A DNA stretch of 64,000 nt, taken from assembly GCA_010356995.1 (NCBI GenBank), contig ML996697.1, positions 306,153 through 370,152 on the forward strand. The letters are read 5' to 3'. Source of the stretch: Trichodelitschia bisporula (lineage: Eukaryota; Ascomycota; Dothideomycetes; Phaeotrichales; Phaeotrichaceae). Position numbers and translations under genes: made by a program. The notes below the pieces were generated by a model. That model did no database searches and was not told the DNA's origin. It saw nothing but the letters and a program-made list of their open reading frames with translations. This document shows, piece after piece, positions 1-10,738 of this stretch (position 1 is its first letter; every line of letters begins with the position of its first letter).

Positions 1-3000
1 GGTCGTGTTGTGCGGTGGGGGCCGCCTGAGTCGAAGGTCCAGCTGCGCCATCCGCCGTGTCAACCGCTGTGCCTAAGACAGCCTGCATCTGTTTCTCTGC
101 CTTGCTCTGGTCCGACTTAGCCTTGCGACGCTCCTGCTCGCGGGCCCACATCTCCTCGCAGTCGGCGAAGAAGCCTGGGTTCTGAGTGTCAAGAAGATGA
201 AGATCGAGTTCCACAGCACTCAACAGTTCTTCGCCTTTGTAAAAACGATCGGCATCCCCTATCGTCTGTGCATCTTTGACCATTTGCTTGATCTCTGTGA
301 AGAAATCCTGCGGGCGCAAGTAGTGGCCGACGGCAATACGGCGTTCAATTAACGTGAGGTCGATGTTGTAAAACTTCTTCCCACTCTCCACGTGTCTAAC
401 CATTGGGGTATTGTGCTTGTCAACATCATGCTCCCAAGGGCGATGTATGTTCTGCTCCGCGCGCTGGGTCGAATCAAGGTCAGTGGAGAGCTGGGCTGGA
501 TCACTCTCCGCATAAAGGTATTCAAATTCCTTGTTGTCGATGACCGTGGTGCGGAACTTTTTGAATCGATTCTTCAGATGGTCCAGAAGTGGAGCGAGCG
601 AGACCTTGAGGCGGATCATCGTCTTCCGGTCCTTCGCCTTGAATGCCCTAGTGTCTTCCTTGGAGGGACCCTCAGCGACAACGGGCTCAGGAGCGAACGG
701 AAGAACATCTAGTTTGCGCTTCTTGCGGCTGTTCTCGTCGGGGAAGTCTGACGGACGCTTCCGAATGTACTCGACAACGGTTTCGAAAAACTCTTGGCGG
801 CAGTGCTCGTCCGGTTTCTCGATATGGAAGACGTTCTGCTTCGCAAAGCCGAAAAGATCGCGCATCATTTGCCGGTTGATAGGCTCATCTGCATCAGCTT
901 CCATAAGACCCAAGAGCATGACCGGATCGTTGGGCTTGAGGCTAGCAAGAAGTGACCTGAAGATTTTGATGACGTTTGGCGGCAGAGCCTCATACCACAC
1001 ATTGACGTCGGGAATGAAGATGACGCTCGGCTTCTGACGGCGAACTTCCTTGAAGAGCTGGACGACGGCAGCTTCCGGATTGAGAGACGCATCTTCCATG
1101 ATGGTCGGCAGTGCAAAGCTTTGTACGAAGATATGCTCGAATTGATGTAGTAGAGCCGCCGCAATGTGTTGCTGTCCCATACCCCGAGCACCCTTGATGA
1201 GCATGCGAGGACGGAAGATGCGAGCCCGGTCGAACTTGCTCTGGATCATGTGTTTCTCAAAGCGGCCAGTTTCACTCCGATCATCGTACATGGCATTTTC
1301 GAGAGCTGTACGGGGGGCCTTTGTCGGCAGCATGTCCTCGAGAATGGTACACAGCTGTTTGAAGGGGTAGCGAAGAAGAGGTTGTACGGCCTCCGGAAGG
1401 GGCTCGGCTGAGCTGATTGCAGCACGAGCTGAAGATGGAACGATCTTGTTCACCGAAGTCATGAAGTCCGTGGCCAGAACTTTGATCTTGGAAGGATCGA
1501 TCAGGAGCTTCTTGTTCGAAGTGTAAATCTGAGGGAATGTCCCCTGAACGGCGTTGAGAGCTGCTTCAGTGCATAGAGCACGCAGGTCAGCGCCTCCATA
1601 GCCCTTGGTCATCTCGGCTAGCTGATCCTTCAGTTCTGGCTTGAGCGGAGGGTCCCAGTGTTTCGTGTTGATCTCAATGATAGAGCGTCGAGCAACCGTG
1701 TCAGGGAGCGGGAAGTAAAACTCACGGTCGAAACGACCGGGGCGACGCAGAGCCGGATCGACGGAGTCGGGGCGATTGGTGGCGCCGATAACAATGACCT
1801 GGCCACGGCCATCAAGACCATCCATGAGAGCGAGAAGAGTGGCGACGATCGATGCATGCGTCTGGTCTGACTTGGACGAGCGTGTCGGGGCGATGCCGTC
1901 TATTTCATCAAAGAAGATGATGCTCGGCTGAGTACGGCGCGCTTCCTCGAAGAGCATCTTGAGTTGTCGCTCTGCTTCGCCGACCCACTTGCTGAGCGTA
2001 TCGCCGCCTTTCCGCATGTAGAATGTGACCTTCTGGCTACCACTGCTGACGCTGTTTGCGAGAGCACGGGCAAGGAGCGTCTTGCCAGTGCCTGGAGGTC
2101 CGTGGAAGAGAACGCCGCGAGGCGGAGTCATATGAAGGCGCTGGAAAACCTCAGGATACATGAGTGGGAGCGTGACCATTTCCTTCAGCTTGTTAATCAT
2201 CTCATCGAGGCCGCCGACAGCATCGAAGGTGACATCCTGGTCGATACCGAGAGGATCGGCATCGGCCAGAGCGCGCGACTCCTTGGTAATTTTCCCGAGG
2301 TTGTTGGGACCTTGAACAGCGTTGGCCGTTTGCCGCGGACCTGCGGGAGACAGGAGACCAGCACCGGTAGGCTTCACACCCGCAATTAGACCTTCCTCGT
2401 CACTGCTGTCGGTGTCAACCCCTGGACCACCGAGCGGATTGATGAGAGGGGCGCCAAAACCAGCCGGATTTCCGGTGAGGAAAAGTGGCCGATACGCGCC
2501 GCCACCGTTGCGGCGACGGACAGGAGACTCTTGTGACGGCTGTTCTTCCTCGTCTGCTTGTTGAAGGAGCTCTGGGCGGAACACACGATAGTCCGGGCGG
2601 GAGACGCGGGTTCGAAGCTTCTTTGCTTCGTCATAGACGATACCCGAGTCGCGGGCAGTCTGCCGAGTCTGGCGGCGAGTGGACCTCTTTAGGTCATGAG
2701 CCTCTGCAGCAAGTTCGTCAGCATCGATCACACTGTTTTCCGAGCTTTCGGTTTCTTGTCGAGAACGAGAGTGGGCTTTGGAGCCACTGTCGTTCTTCTG
2801 CATACCACGCTGTGAAACAACCATTTCGGCCTCGTCATCAACCGGCTCTTCCTCGTCAGGCTCATAATCGGAGCTCTCGTCGTCATGCCGCTTGCGCTTT
2901 CCAGAGGCTTCCTGGGTCGCGCCCGACTGCGAATGTTAGTATGAGAGCGAAGGTCAAGAGTACCGAACTCACTCTAACCCCACGGCGCACCGGGCCACTC

Positions 3001-3830
3001 TCGTCGCTGTCTTGAGCGGGATCATCATCCACAGCCTCAACGAATTCGACGTCATTGTCGCCCTCGACCTCGGTCGCCCCTTCGTCGGCGTCATCGGCCT
3101 CCTGGGCGGCATTGTGCTCGACGCTGTCCACAACGTCTGCAGCAGCCGCTGTCTCGCTGGTCCCCTCATCTTCAGGCGCCACCTCCTCTTCACTCTCCTC
3201 CATGACAGTCGAGGGGACTTTCCGAGGTGCCTTCCCCGGACCTTTGGCGGGACCCTTGGAACCGACCGAGCGATGGGACACCTCATGGCCGGTGCCATCG
3301 ACGATCGCTATGCTCCGGCCGTCGTTGCCGAGTGCGAGGAACTCCTCAGGCTCGTGGCTGAGGCGAGAAGAGTGACGGGTGGCCGGTCTCGCGGTCTGCC
3401 CGATCTTCATCTTAACAATGAGCGATTTCTTGGCCGACTTGGCCTCCTTCTCGGAGTCCGAAGCCGCTGGGAGCTCATCCCCAGTACTCTCCTCGTACTT
3501 GACGGGAGCAGCAGCCGCGCGACGAACGGCGCGCCCGGTACGCGGATTGATGTCGACGCGCTCGTCCTCAGCCTCTTCGTCTGAGTCGAAGCTCAGCTCG
3601 TCAGAGTCGGCGACGATTGCGTCGGAGTCGTCGTCGCTCTCGTAAGAGCGGGTTTTGCGCCGCTTTGCCGGATTGGTTTTCTTGGTCTTGCGGCCCTTCG
3701 CGCCCTTGGCCTTCTTAGGGGTTTTGGTGGCCCGAGACCCGGCTCCACGGGTGCGACGCGGAGCCGCGCCATAGTCGGAGTCCTCGGGGTCCGACGCGTT
3801 AGGGTCGAACTCCGCCGCCCGCTTCACCAT
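1..3830 (-). CDS. YTA7: YTA7/ATAD2-type AAA-ATPase with bromodomain (partial, 3' end off window)
   Basis: This is a chromatin-associated AAA+ ATPase of the Yta7/ATAD2/Abo1 family, which acts on histones H3-H4 and on nucleosome density. The start ATG at 3830 sits in ACCATGG. Exon 1 (2973-3830, 286 aa) is a long acidic and basic low-complexity N-terminus. A 46-bp intron (2927-2972, GTGAGT, branch ACTAAC, CAG) leads into an open frame that continues to base 1, giving at least 1,261 aa. Walker A GPPGTGKT lies near residue 558 and Walker B IIFFDEIDG near 623. The second-region motif GATNRPDSVDPALRRPGRFD follows. A second, degenerate AAA-like domain comes next (around SVIFIPDVNVWYEALP). A bromodomain-like region spans roughly residues 1050-1220. 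The domain order is diagnostic of the family. The missing part should be only the C-terminal end. Confidence 0.95.
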
Positions 3831-6176
3831 GGTGGAAGCTTGCGGGGGAGGAGGGGGGGGTGTGGGGGAGCGGAAAGAGGAGAGATCGTGGGGTGGTGGA
3901 GGCGTGGAGAATGCGGTGGGAGGGATGAGAACGAACAAAATTCTGCTTCAGGCAAGAGTTAGCAAAGCTAGAGCTGGCAAAGATGTAGATGAAGCTTCGA
4001 AATTCCACATGAAACGGCAACAGCGACAACGGCGTAATGAGAAGCTTTTCGCATCAAAGACACAGTACCGATGTGAAATAGTAGCGTGCGGGCTGAGATT
4101 CCACTGCCTGATGCGATTATAATGTAATCAACAACAGTTGTGATTGTTGCGAGCGAAGTATAGTCGACGCTGGTGGAGTTGACGCGCGCCGTCTGTTGAA
4201 ACGGGGGCAAATAACCCAGCACCAAGCACCGCCGCGCGAAGTATAGGGAGATTGGGAACGTCTCCAGTGATATAAGGGGGAACTTCAGGAATATAACTAA
4301 CCTGTGCAGCTTCTCGTTGCTGCCAGTGGCTGCTTTCAAAGCGAGACAGGTGTTCTGTAGATGGAAATGATGTGGGTATGGTACGGTTTGCGAAACTGGG
4401 TGGGAGGGTGAGAGAGTGAGAGAGTTGGGGTTTTCAAGCCAGTCGGCCAGTCCACGGCGCTGCGACGCACGGGCCACCACCCCTGCACAGCTCCAAAACG
4501 CCAAGAACCAATCAATGGCCTTAGTGTTACGCTCTCATCTTTGCATCGCCAACAGTGCTTCAAGAAGCATCTCAACCTCCATTTCGACAATTCCAACTTT
4601 CATTGACACTAGAACTACAATAGGCCCACCATTCGAGTCGCGTCGCCGCGCGCAACGACCCAACACCCAAAACGACCCCCCTTCCCACCCAACCTCACCC
4701 CCTATTCACGATGACACTTTTGAACAACCTCATCGTCCGTTACCCCGGACACCCATAGGGCTGTACCTGCAGAGCGGATCTGCGGCTCTGCCATCGCGCA
4801 AAAAGCTTGTCGTCGCCGTCGCGTGGGGTTTGTGCGGGTGTGGGGAAAAGTGCGTAACCTGTGCACGAGCCTTGCTGCCGGTTTGAACCCCCGAGCTGCC
4901 CTCTCCCCGCACCTCCGAGAGGAGCGCCCCGGCCCGCGTCGAAGCTCTCCCCGCCAACAACCTTCTATCTCCACGCTTGTTCGGGCGCTTTGCGATGCTT
5001 GTTTGGTGTTTTACCTTTTGATGTTCTCCTGCTGCCTGCCCTCGGTTTTGGCTTTCGAACGAGTGGTGGCGACGATGTAAGTCAGGGGCGCCGCGAGCCT
5101 CGCTGCCTGCGCCACCTGTCGACTTTAACAAAATCAGCTTGCTGCCAAATTACATATCTGCGCAAGTGGTTGTGGTGAAGCGATGGAGTTGAAGTTGCGA
5201 TGAGGAATTTAGCGAGATCGCGCCCGCCACTACTGATGCGCAAAAGGGGATCATCTCGGCAAACTTGGCAGCCAGCCATCAGCATGATATCTTTTTAAGT
5301 TAGTTAGCAATCGTAATCTGAGGCCCTGTTGAGCTGTGCATCTATCGTTAACTCTTTTGCTGCGATGCGTCTGGTGTTTGTTGCCAGCGCATCATATTCA
5401 GAGTGTTCACGTGATTAATGCCTTGCAGCCTGGTGATGCTAAAAGAGAATTGACGACTGGCTCCATGGCTAGGACAGGTCATCCAGCTCAGCTTGTGCAA
5501 CAGCTCACTGTCGATTCTGAGTGGTAAGGGACTCGTGGTGAGTTTGGGTATTCGGAGTCGAGGATGAGGAGGCGTTACGGTTTCTCCAGAAAGTGAGGCT
5601 TTAATGCACAGAAAAATATCTTCATGAAGACATGAAAGGCTGATTTAAAATCAACACAACCAATTACGAGCTCATGAACTGGATAGAAACCCCGAATACA
5701 TTGAGAAGTACGCGTCTACCGAGTTCGAGCATCCATCGTTATGGTAGTGGCGAGCTAATGAAGACAGTCATGCTGCTACAGTATTCCTCGAATAACGCCG
5801 CTGTGTGGTGGACTCGAGAGAACAGCACGACGCATAAGCCGGGTTGAGAGCAATCAACTAATCCTAAATCTATCCCCCGCCAGTCCGGTTACATCATGCT
5901 TCGTTTCAGACAGGTTGAGAACAATAAACCCACCCCGAGTCTATCTTGTCAATCCAGTCACTCACTTTCAGCTTCAGACGGATCAAGAGCAATCAATACA
6001 TCCCGAGTCTATCCCGCACACCCAATACCCCCACTATCAATTCACACACTCGACATCCATCAAAGACAAGACCTCAAAGCTCCTAGTCTGAAAGCAAACA
6101 GCCCATCAAGCCAGGTAGCCTCGAAAAACGCAATACACAGTTCCCTGCACCTCCCACGTACCAGACATTAGCACCC
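3831..6176. other. Intergenic: YTA7 promoter side and PDX1 3' side
   Basis: No gene is recognised here. Several frames of 80-180 codons are open on both strands, but none has a domain, consistent splice signals or a family resemblance. The stretch next to 3830 should hold the YTA7 promoter. The stretch next to 6176 should hold the PDX1 3' UTR. A 15-codon ORF at 4711-4758 was noted but has nothing to support it. Confidence 0.6.
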
Positions 6177-7577
6177 CTAAAGCACCAACCTCCCCGGCTC
6201 CGCCTCCAGCGCACTCTTGACCCGCTCCAAAAACACCGTCGCACGTTTAACCTCGCCATCCTGTGCCGCAAGACTAAACACATGCTCCCCGGGCACTGTA
6301 ACCTCAACGCTCTTCGCCTTCTTCGCCTTCTTCATGCTGAGGATCTCGTCCATCACATCCACCTTCTTCGCCTTGACAGGCACCACCCCCCCAACCGTCT
6401 CAATCACAGGCACATACCGCCCATGCGTTCCCCGCTTGCCAGGCTTAACACCCAACACCGCATCAAACAGCTCATCCGCCGTCGCCGCCCTCTGCACCGG
6501 CGGCAAATCCTCATTCGCCAGCGCTACAGCCCTAGCCACAAAGGTCGAAACCGGAAGATGAATCCCCAGCGCCTGCTGCACGCGGCGCTGCGTCTCGACC
6601 ACCGCCGCCAGACTCACCGGCACGGCAATCTGGTGCACGACAGGCGGCGCCTTCTCCACCAGCGCAGGCTTGGCCGCGGCCGTCTCCTTGGCAGGCGCCT
6701 TCGGCGCTGCAGGCTTCACGTCACTGAGGTCCAGATGACTACGCGCCGCGAGCCGCGCCGAGAGTTGTGAGGCGTAGTCGTCTGGCACCGCGCCGAGGAA
6801 CGCGAGCACGTCGCCCTTGAGGAGGCGCCCACCCGGGCCTGAGGCGGGGATGTCGGACGCTGAGAGGTCGTGCTCGTGCAGCAGGGCTGAGACTGAGGGG
6901 TAGAGGGGGTATTTTGGGTTTTGGCGCTTGGGGTCCGAGGACGCGGAGCTGGACTTGGGCTTGGAGGGTTGGGAGGATGTGGAGTCGGATTTGGGAGGCG
7001 AGGGTTCAGACTTCGCGACTTCTTTGGGTGCGTCTTCAGAGGCAGTGGGCGTAGTGTCTTCCTCCGGGATGGAGAGTGTAGAGAGGTCGTCGCCTGGCTC
7101 AGCGAGGACGGCGATGCGTGTGCCTACTTTGACGGTTTTGCTACCGTCGCCGTGCTGCGTATATTAGCGCCGCAAAACCAAGTATCTGTGCAGACAAACC
7201 GTAATTTTGGCCATCATCCCGTCATCCTGCGCCTCGACATCCATCTGCGCCTTGTCTGTCTCGACTTCGAGGAGCACATCGCCGGCGGAGAAGGAATCCC
7301 CTGGAGCGCCGTTAGCCATGCCATCCGCACCGCAATCCATGAAATTCACCTTCTTTCACCTTCCAGCTCGAGATATTGCCCTCCGTCATTGTTGGAGACA
7401 AGGCGGGCATGGTGAAATTCGACGCCGCCAGAGAAGGGCGCATTGTCCGAAATCCTACACTCCGTCAGCGTGAACTCCGACGCGGAGTAGCGGCGTACCT
7501 CGCACGGCGGCATGAGCGCGGAATTGCCTAGCGGCAGCTCTGCGGGACAGACGACACGTCGCAGCAATGGACGACAT
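6177..7577 (-). CDS. PDX1: Pyruvate dehydrogenase complex protein X (E3-binding protein)
   Basis: This mitochondrial subunit tethers dihydrolipoamide dehydrogenase (E3) to the E2 core of the pyruvate dehydrogenase complex. Four exons (7577-7499, 7454-7350, 7300-7200, 7154-6177) are separated by three introns of 44, 49 and 45 bp. They give 420 aa. Residues 1-40 are an Arg/Ala/Ser-rich presequence. The lipoyl domain starts at [14 protein letters not shown], with the lipoyl lysine in ETDKAQMD (about residue 78). After a Ser/Pro/Lys linker comes the peripheral subunit-binding domain (about residues 177-217, PSVSALL...[13 protein letters not shown]). The C-terminal part is short, and I see no acetyltransferase HxxxDG motif, so this is protein X rather than E2. 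It is transcribed divergently from the mitochondrial protein at 7826. Confidence 0.93.
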
Positions 7578-7825
7578 AGCCGCTATAGGGGTGGTGATGG
7601 TCTTGTGCGAAAAGACACTGGCGGCGGTGAAGTGGTGACAGAGTTGGGAGCTGGGGCTCGAGCTTTCTCTGAGGTTGGGGGTTGGCTTTTTTTCTTTTGG
7701 GACGACACACGGCTTTGCGCAACCACCACCGCATCTACATACGCTGCCCCGCGGCCACAACCACGTATGTGCCTCCAATTGACAAGTCGATTCTTGAGTA
7801 TGTTGCTTACTGAATCTAGGAAATC
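7578..7825. promoter_or_regulatory. Shared 248-bp head-to-head promoter region
   Basis: Two genes for mitochondrion-targeted proteins start 248 bp apart on opposite strands (PDX1 at 7577 and the membrane protein at 7826). The gap must hold both 5' UTRs and both core promoters. Co-regulation of the pair is an inference from the spacing. I identified no specific factor site. Confidence 0.55.
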
Positions 7826-8779
7826 ATGCCCGCGTTTTCAAGAGGATGCGCCCGCCTCCCCGCCGTCGCGGCCCTCGCGCGCACCGCCAGACCTAGCATC
7901 CGATCCGCCTTCCTCCATACGCCCCTCGCCTTCTACGCCAGCAAACCCTCCGCAAGCAAATCCAAACCCACTCCTACGCTTCCCCCAAGCTCTGTCAAGC
8001 TGGGCAGCAAAATACCGCCACCTCGACCCTCACCCCCACGGCCCGTCGCCAGCATCGCAGCCAGCATCTCCGGACCTGCGCTGAACGAAAAACCCACTCT
8101 CATCTCGCCGCTTACGGTAAATACGCTGTCCGAACCGCAGCCTATCTACGCGGCCCCGCCCAGCCGGCTCTTCATGCTCAGCAACGGCACTCTAGCAACG
8201 TTCTTCGCCGCGTATGCCGCCATCATTTTCGACCGGTATTACCTGCACCCGCCGCCAGGGCTGAGCTGGTGGGTGCCGATTGCGTATGCGGTGAGTGCGA
8301 GTGCGCTGGCCACGACGAGCGCGTGGACGGTGGGCGCGACGGTGGGTCGGTTGCATGGGATAACGGCTTTGCCGCAGGGGGCGAAGGGCGAGCTTGTGCT
8401 TAGGCTTGAGGGACAGTATATGTACCCTTGGTTCACGAGCAAGGTGCTTGAGGTCCCGGTTAGCCAGGTTACGGTGCAGGCTCCGTTGAGTGAGGTTGCG
8501 CCAGCGAGTCCGAGGAAGGGGCCGATTGAGGAGGTGGGGATTCTGGTTAGGCCTTTTGTGGCATTTGGGAGGTGGTTTGGGCGGATGTTAGGGGAAACGA
8601 AGAGTGGGTTTCTCAGGGAGCATGTTGTGTGGGTGTATATTGGGGGGAAGAGGGCGTGGAAGCTTGATACGAGAGGGCAGGCTTTTGGGGGAGCGCAGGG
8701 TAAGTGCTACCGAGTATTGAGGGACTTTGCTAATGGTGTAGGCTTTGATCGGTTAATTAAGCCGAATTATGAGGGTTAG
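7826..8779 (+). CDS. Mitochondrial membrane protein, uncharacterised, two predicted TM segments
   Basis: The family is not recognised with certainty. The N-terminus (about 45 aa, rich in Arg, Ala and Ser) looks like a mitochondrial presequence and is followed by a Pro-rich stretch. Two hydrophobic segments lie around residues 120-136 and 148-170. A soluble C-terminal domain follows. The frame is open to 8779, but bases 8700-8741 read as a 42-bp intron: GTAAGT donor, TTTGCTAAT branch region, TAG acceptor. Removing it keeps the frame and gives 303 aa instead of 317. It joins ...FGGAQG to FDRLIKPN. The architecture resembles TMEM70/TMEM186/TMEM223-like assembly factors, but that is only a guess. 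Confidence 0.8.
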   Translation: MPAFSRGCARLPAVAALARTARPSIRSAFLHTPLAFYASKPSASKSKPTPTLPPSSVKLGSKIPPPRPSPPRPVASIAASISGPALNEKPTLISPLTVNTLSEPQPIYAAPPSRLFMLSNGTLATFFAAYAAIIFDRYYLHPPPGLSWWVPIAYAVSASALATTSAWTVGATVGRLHGITALPQGAKGELVLRLEGQYMYPWFTSKVLEVPVSQVTVQAPLSEVAPASPRKGPIEEVGILVRPFVAFGRWFGRMLGETKSGFLREHVVWVYIGGKRAWKLDTRGQAFGGAQGKCYRVLRDFANGVGFDRLIKPNYEG

Positions 8780-9086
8780 GGTCTGTGTTCAAGGACGACT
8801 CGCTGCGTCTGTTTGAGTGACGCTCTCGATGTATCAACGGGATGCTGTCCCGATACCCTGTCGTGGTCAGATCACAAAGGAAAAGAAGGCAGTGTTACAT
8901 GCCGAAGGCTTCCCAAAGTACTCACCTCATCGACCTCATGTCCTTATATCACCCAGCTCGCTGGTGCAAGCGAACTCCTGTCTCCTGAACATCATTCCTC
9001 GGGAATTCAACAACAGCACATGCAGCAAGTCCATCATAAGCGACATAGCAGTTCACCGACTCTCTAGTCCCTTAAAGCTTGGGCTC

Positions 9087-10738
9087 TTATTCCCCGTTGA
9101 CGCCTCCCTCGCTCTTTTCCTCTCCCTCCGCTTCCCAGACACACCTGTCGCACAAGCACATCCCGCCCAACGCACCTGCCGCCCACTCCCTCCTCTCCTT
9201 GACTGGCAAGAACACATCACAATAATGACTCATCACCTCCTCCCCCTCCTTAATCCCCGCCTCGCGCGGTGCCCTTCTCTCCTCACCCCTCCTCCACCCC
9301 ACCATCTCCCTGCGGACCCAAAGCTTCATTCCCCCCTCCCACTCCCAGGCGACATTCGGATCACAAGCATGATTCGCCAAACACCAGAGCGGATGCACCG
9401 CCGCGACCTCCGGTACGCCCGATGGGGCTTGTCGTGCACTCGCCGTGCCACGAAACTTAGCGTACAGCGTATTCGTCACCCACGGCGCGAACCGCCGGCT
9501 CGTGGTGAACACGTTTACATCCATCTTGGTCAGTATATGCAGCGGGAGCAGCACATTAAGGTGGAAGCTGAACGACAGCGTCCTTGGCCGGCCCGCAAAC
9601 GCCTCGGCGTCTTCGTCCGCGCAACGGGCGCCCTCGAGACTAAAATCTCCCCATATAAACCGCACCTCAGGCAGTTCCAGCGGGTGCATATCGCGCGCCT
9701 GTGCCATGGCCAGCGCGCGTAGCAGGAGAAGGGAATACAGCGCATCGGGCGCGTCCTCGCGGGGCGCATCTTTGGCCACAGAGTCCACATCCGCGCCGCA
9801 CACGGCGCTGTGGTACGCCTCCCACGCCGCATCCCTACACCCAGGGGAGCAAAATACGACTTCACATTCATCGCACTGGACCACATCGTCCGCCTCTTCA
9901 AGCGGCGGGAAGCGCTTAGAGCACGCATCGCAGAGCGCATCAGCGAGCGGAAGCGCAGCGGTGAGCAGCGAAAGCTCGGAAAACACCTCCTCGCCGGGTG
10001 CGAGGTCGCGCCGCGCGAATACACCCAGCTGCGTTACCTCCCCTGTGCCACCGGCGGCCAGGACCGGGAGACGTACGGCGCGGACTTCGAGCGCGGGGGC
10101 TACGGCGGTCATTTGTGCGTTCATTAGTGCGAGGGAGGGGGGGCTGAAACGGTCTGGCTCATGTGCGTTCCAGGGGTAGAGTTCGCGGCGGACGAGGCCG
10201 CGGTCTGGATAGTCGGCGGCGGTGTATTTCTCGGGGTCGAGACCGCGGCGCCGGAGGTGGGCAGCGGCGCGGGTGTGGATCGTCTCGGCGAGGGATGTGA
10301 GTGTTGGGTCGGAAGGATGCGCGGCTAGGCCTAGGGCGGTGTATTTGTGCACGCTTTTGAGGTTCGAGCATGCGAGGAGGGAAGTCGTGAGGAGGGCGTA
10401 CCTGACGCGGGGTTAGAGTAGCGGGCTTGATTGACGGGGTGGAGGAGCGCATACACGTCCAGCGAGATGGTCTCAGCTATCCACGCGCTTACACTCTCGG
10501 GAGTATCACCACCGCCATCCACCGCGGCAGCCTCGAGTACCTCGTCGTGATACTCGCCGGACTCATCCGTGGCCTCGTCAGTCAGGAGCAGGGCCATATA
10601 CGCCTCGCCGGCGGCGAGATCGGGATAGCCCAGCGCGGCATAGCCGCGGGCGAGGGCAAGTCGCGCGGGTATGCTATATGGGTGGTCGTCGACATCGGCG
10701 AGCAGACGCTCATGGGCGGCGAGACTCTCAGTATCCAT
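9087..10738 (-). CDS. SET/MYND-domain protein with N-terminal TPR-like region (SMYD/SET5-type)
   Basis: This is a predicted protein lysine methyltransferase. Exon 1 (10738-10455) starts at ATG 10738. A 53-bp intron (10402-10454; donor GTATGC, branch CTCTAAC, acceptor CAG) restores the frame into exon 2 (10401-9087), giving 532 aa. The N-terminal 60 residues or so look like a tetratricopeptide pair (SIPARLALARGYAALGYPDL). A split SET domain follows. It contains a MYND-like zinc cluster (CDAC...CDEC...CSPGC...C) and the cofactor/substrate motif NHACDPN. The end has a post-SET-like CLCDRC. SMYD/SET5 family enzymes methylate histone H4 or other lysine targets, but the substrate here cannot be told. 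The gene converges with the 7826-8779 gene. Confidence 0.85.

Noticed and set aside
4416-4886. 156-codon + strand open frame near the YTA7 promoter
   Set aside because: It is low complexity, overlaps several equally long frames on the other strand, and has no recognisable features.
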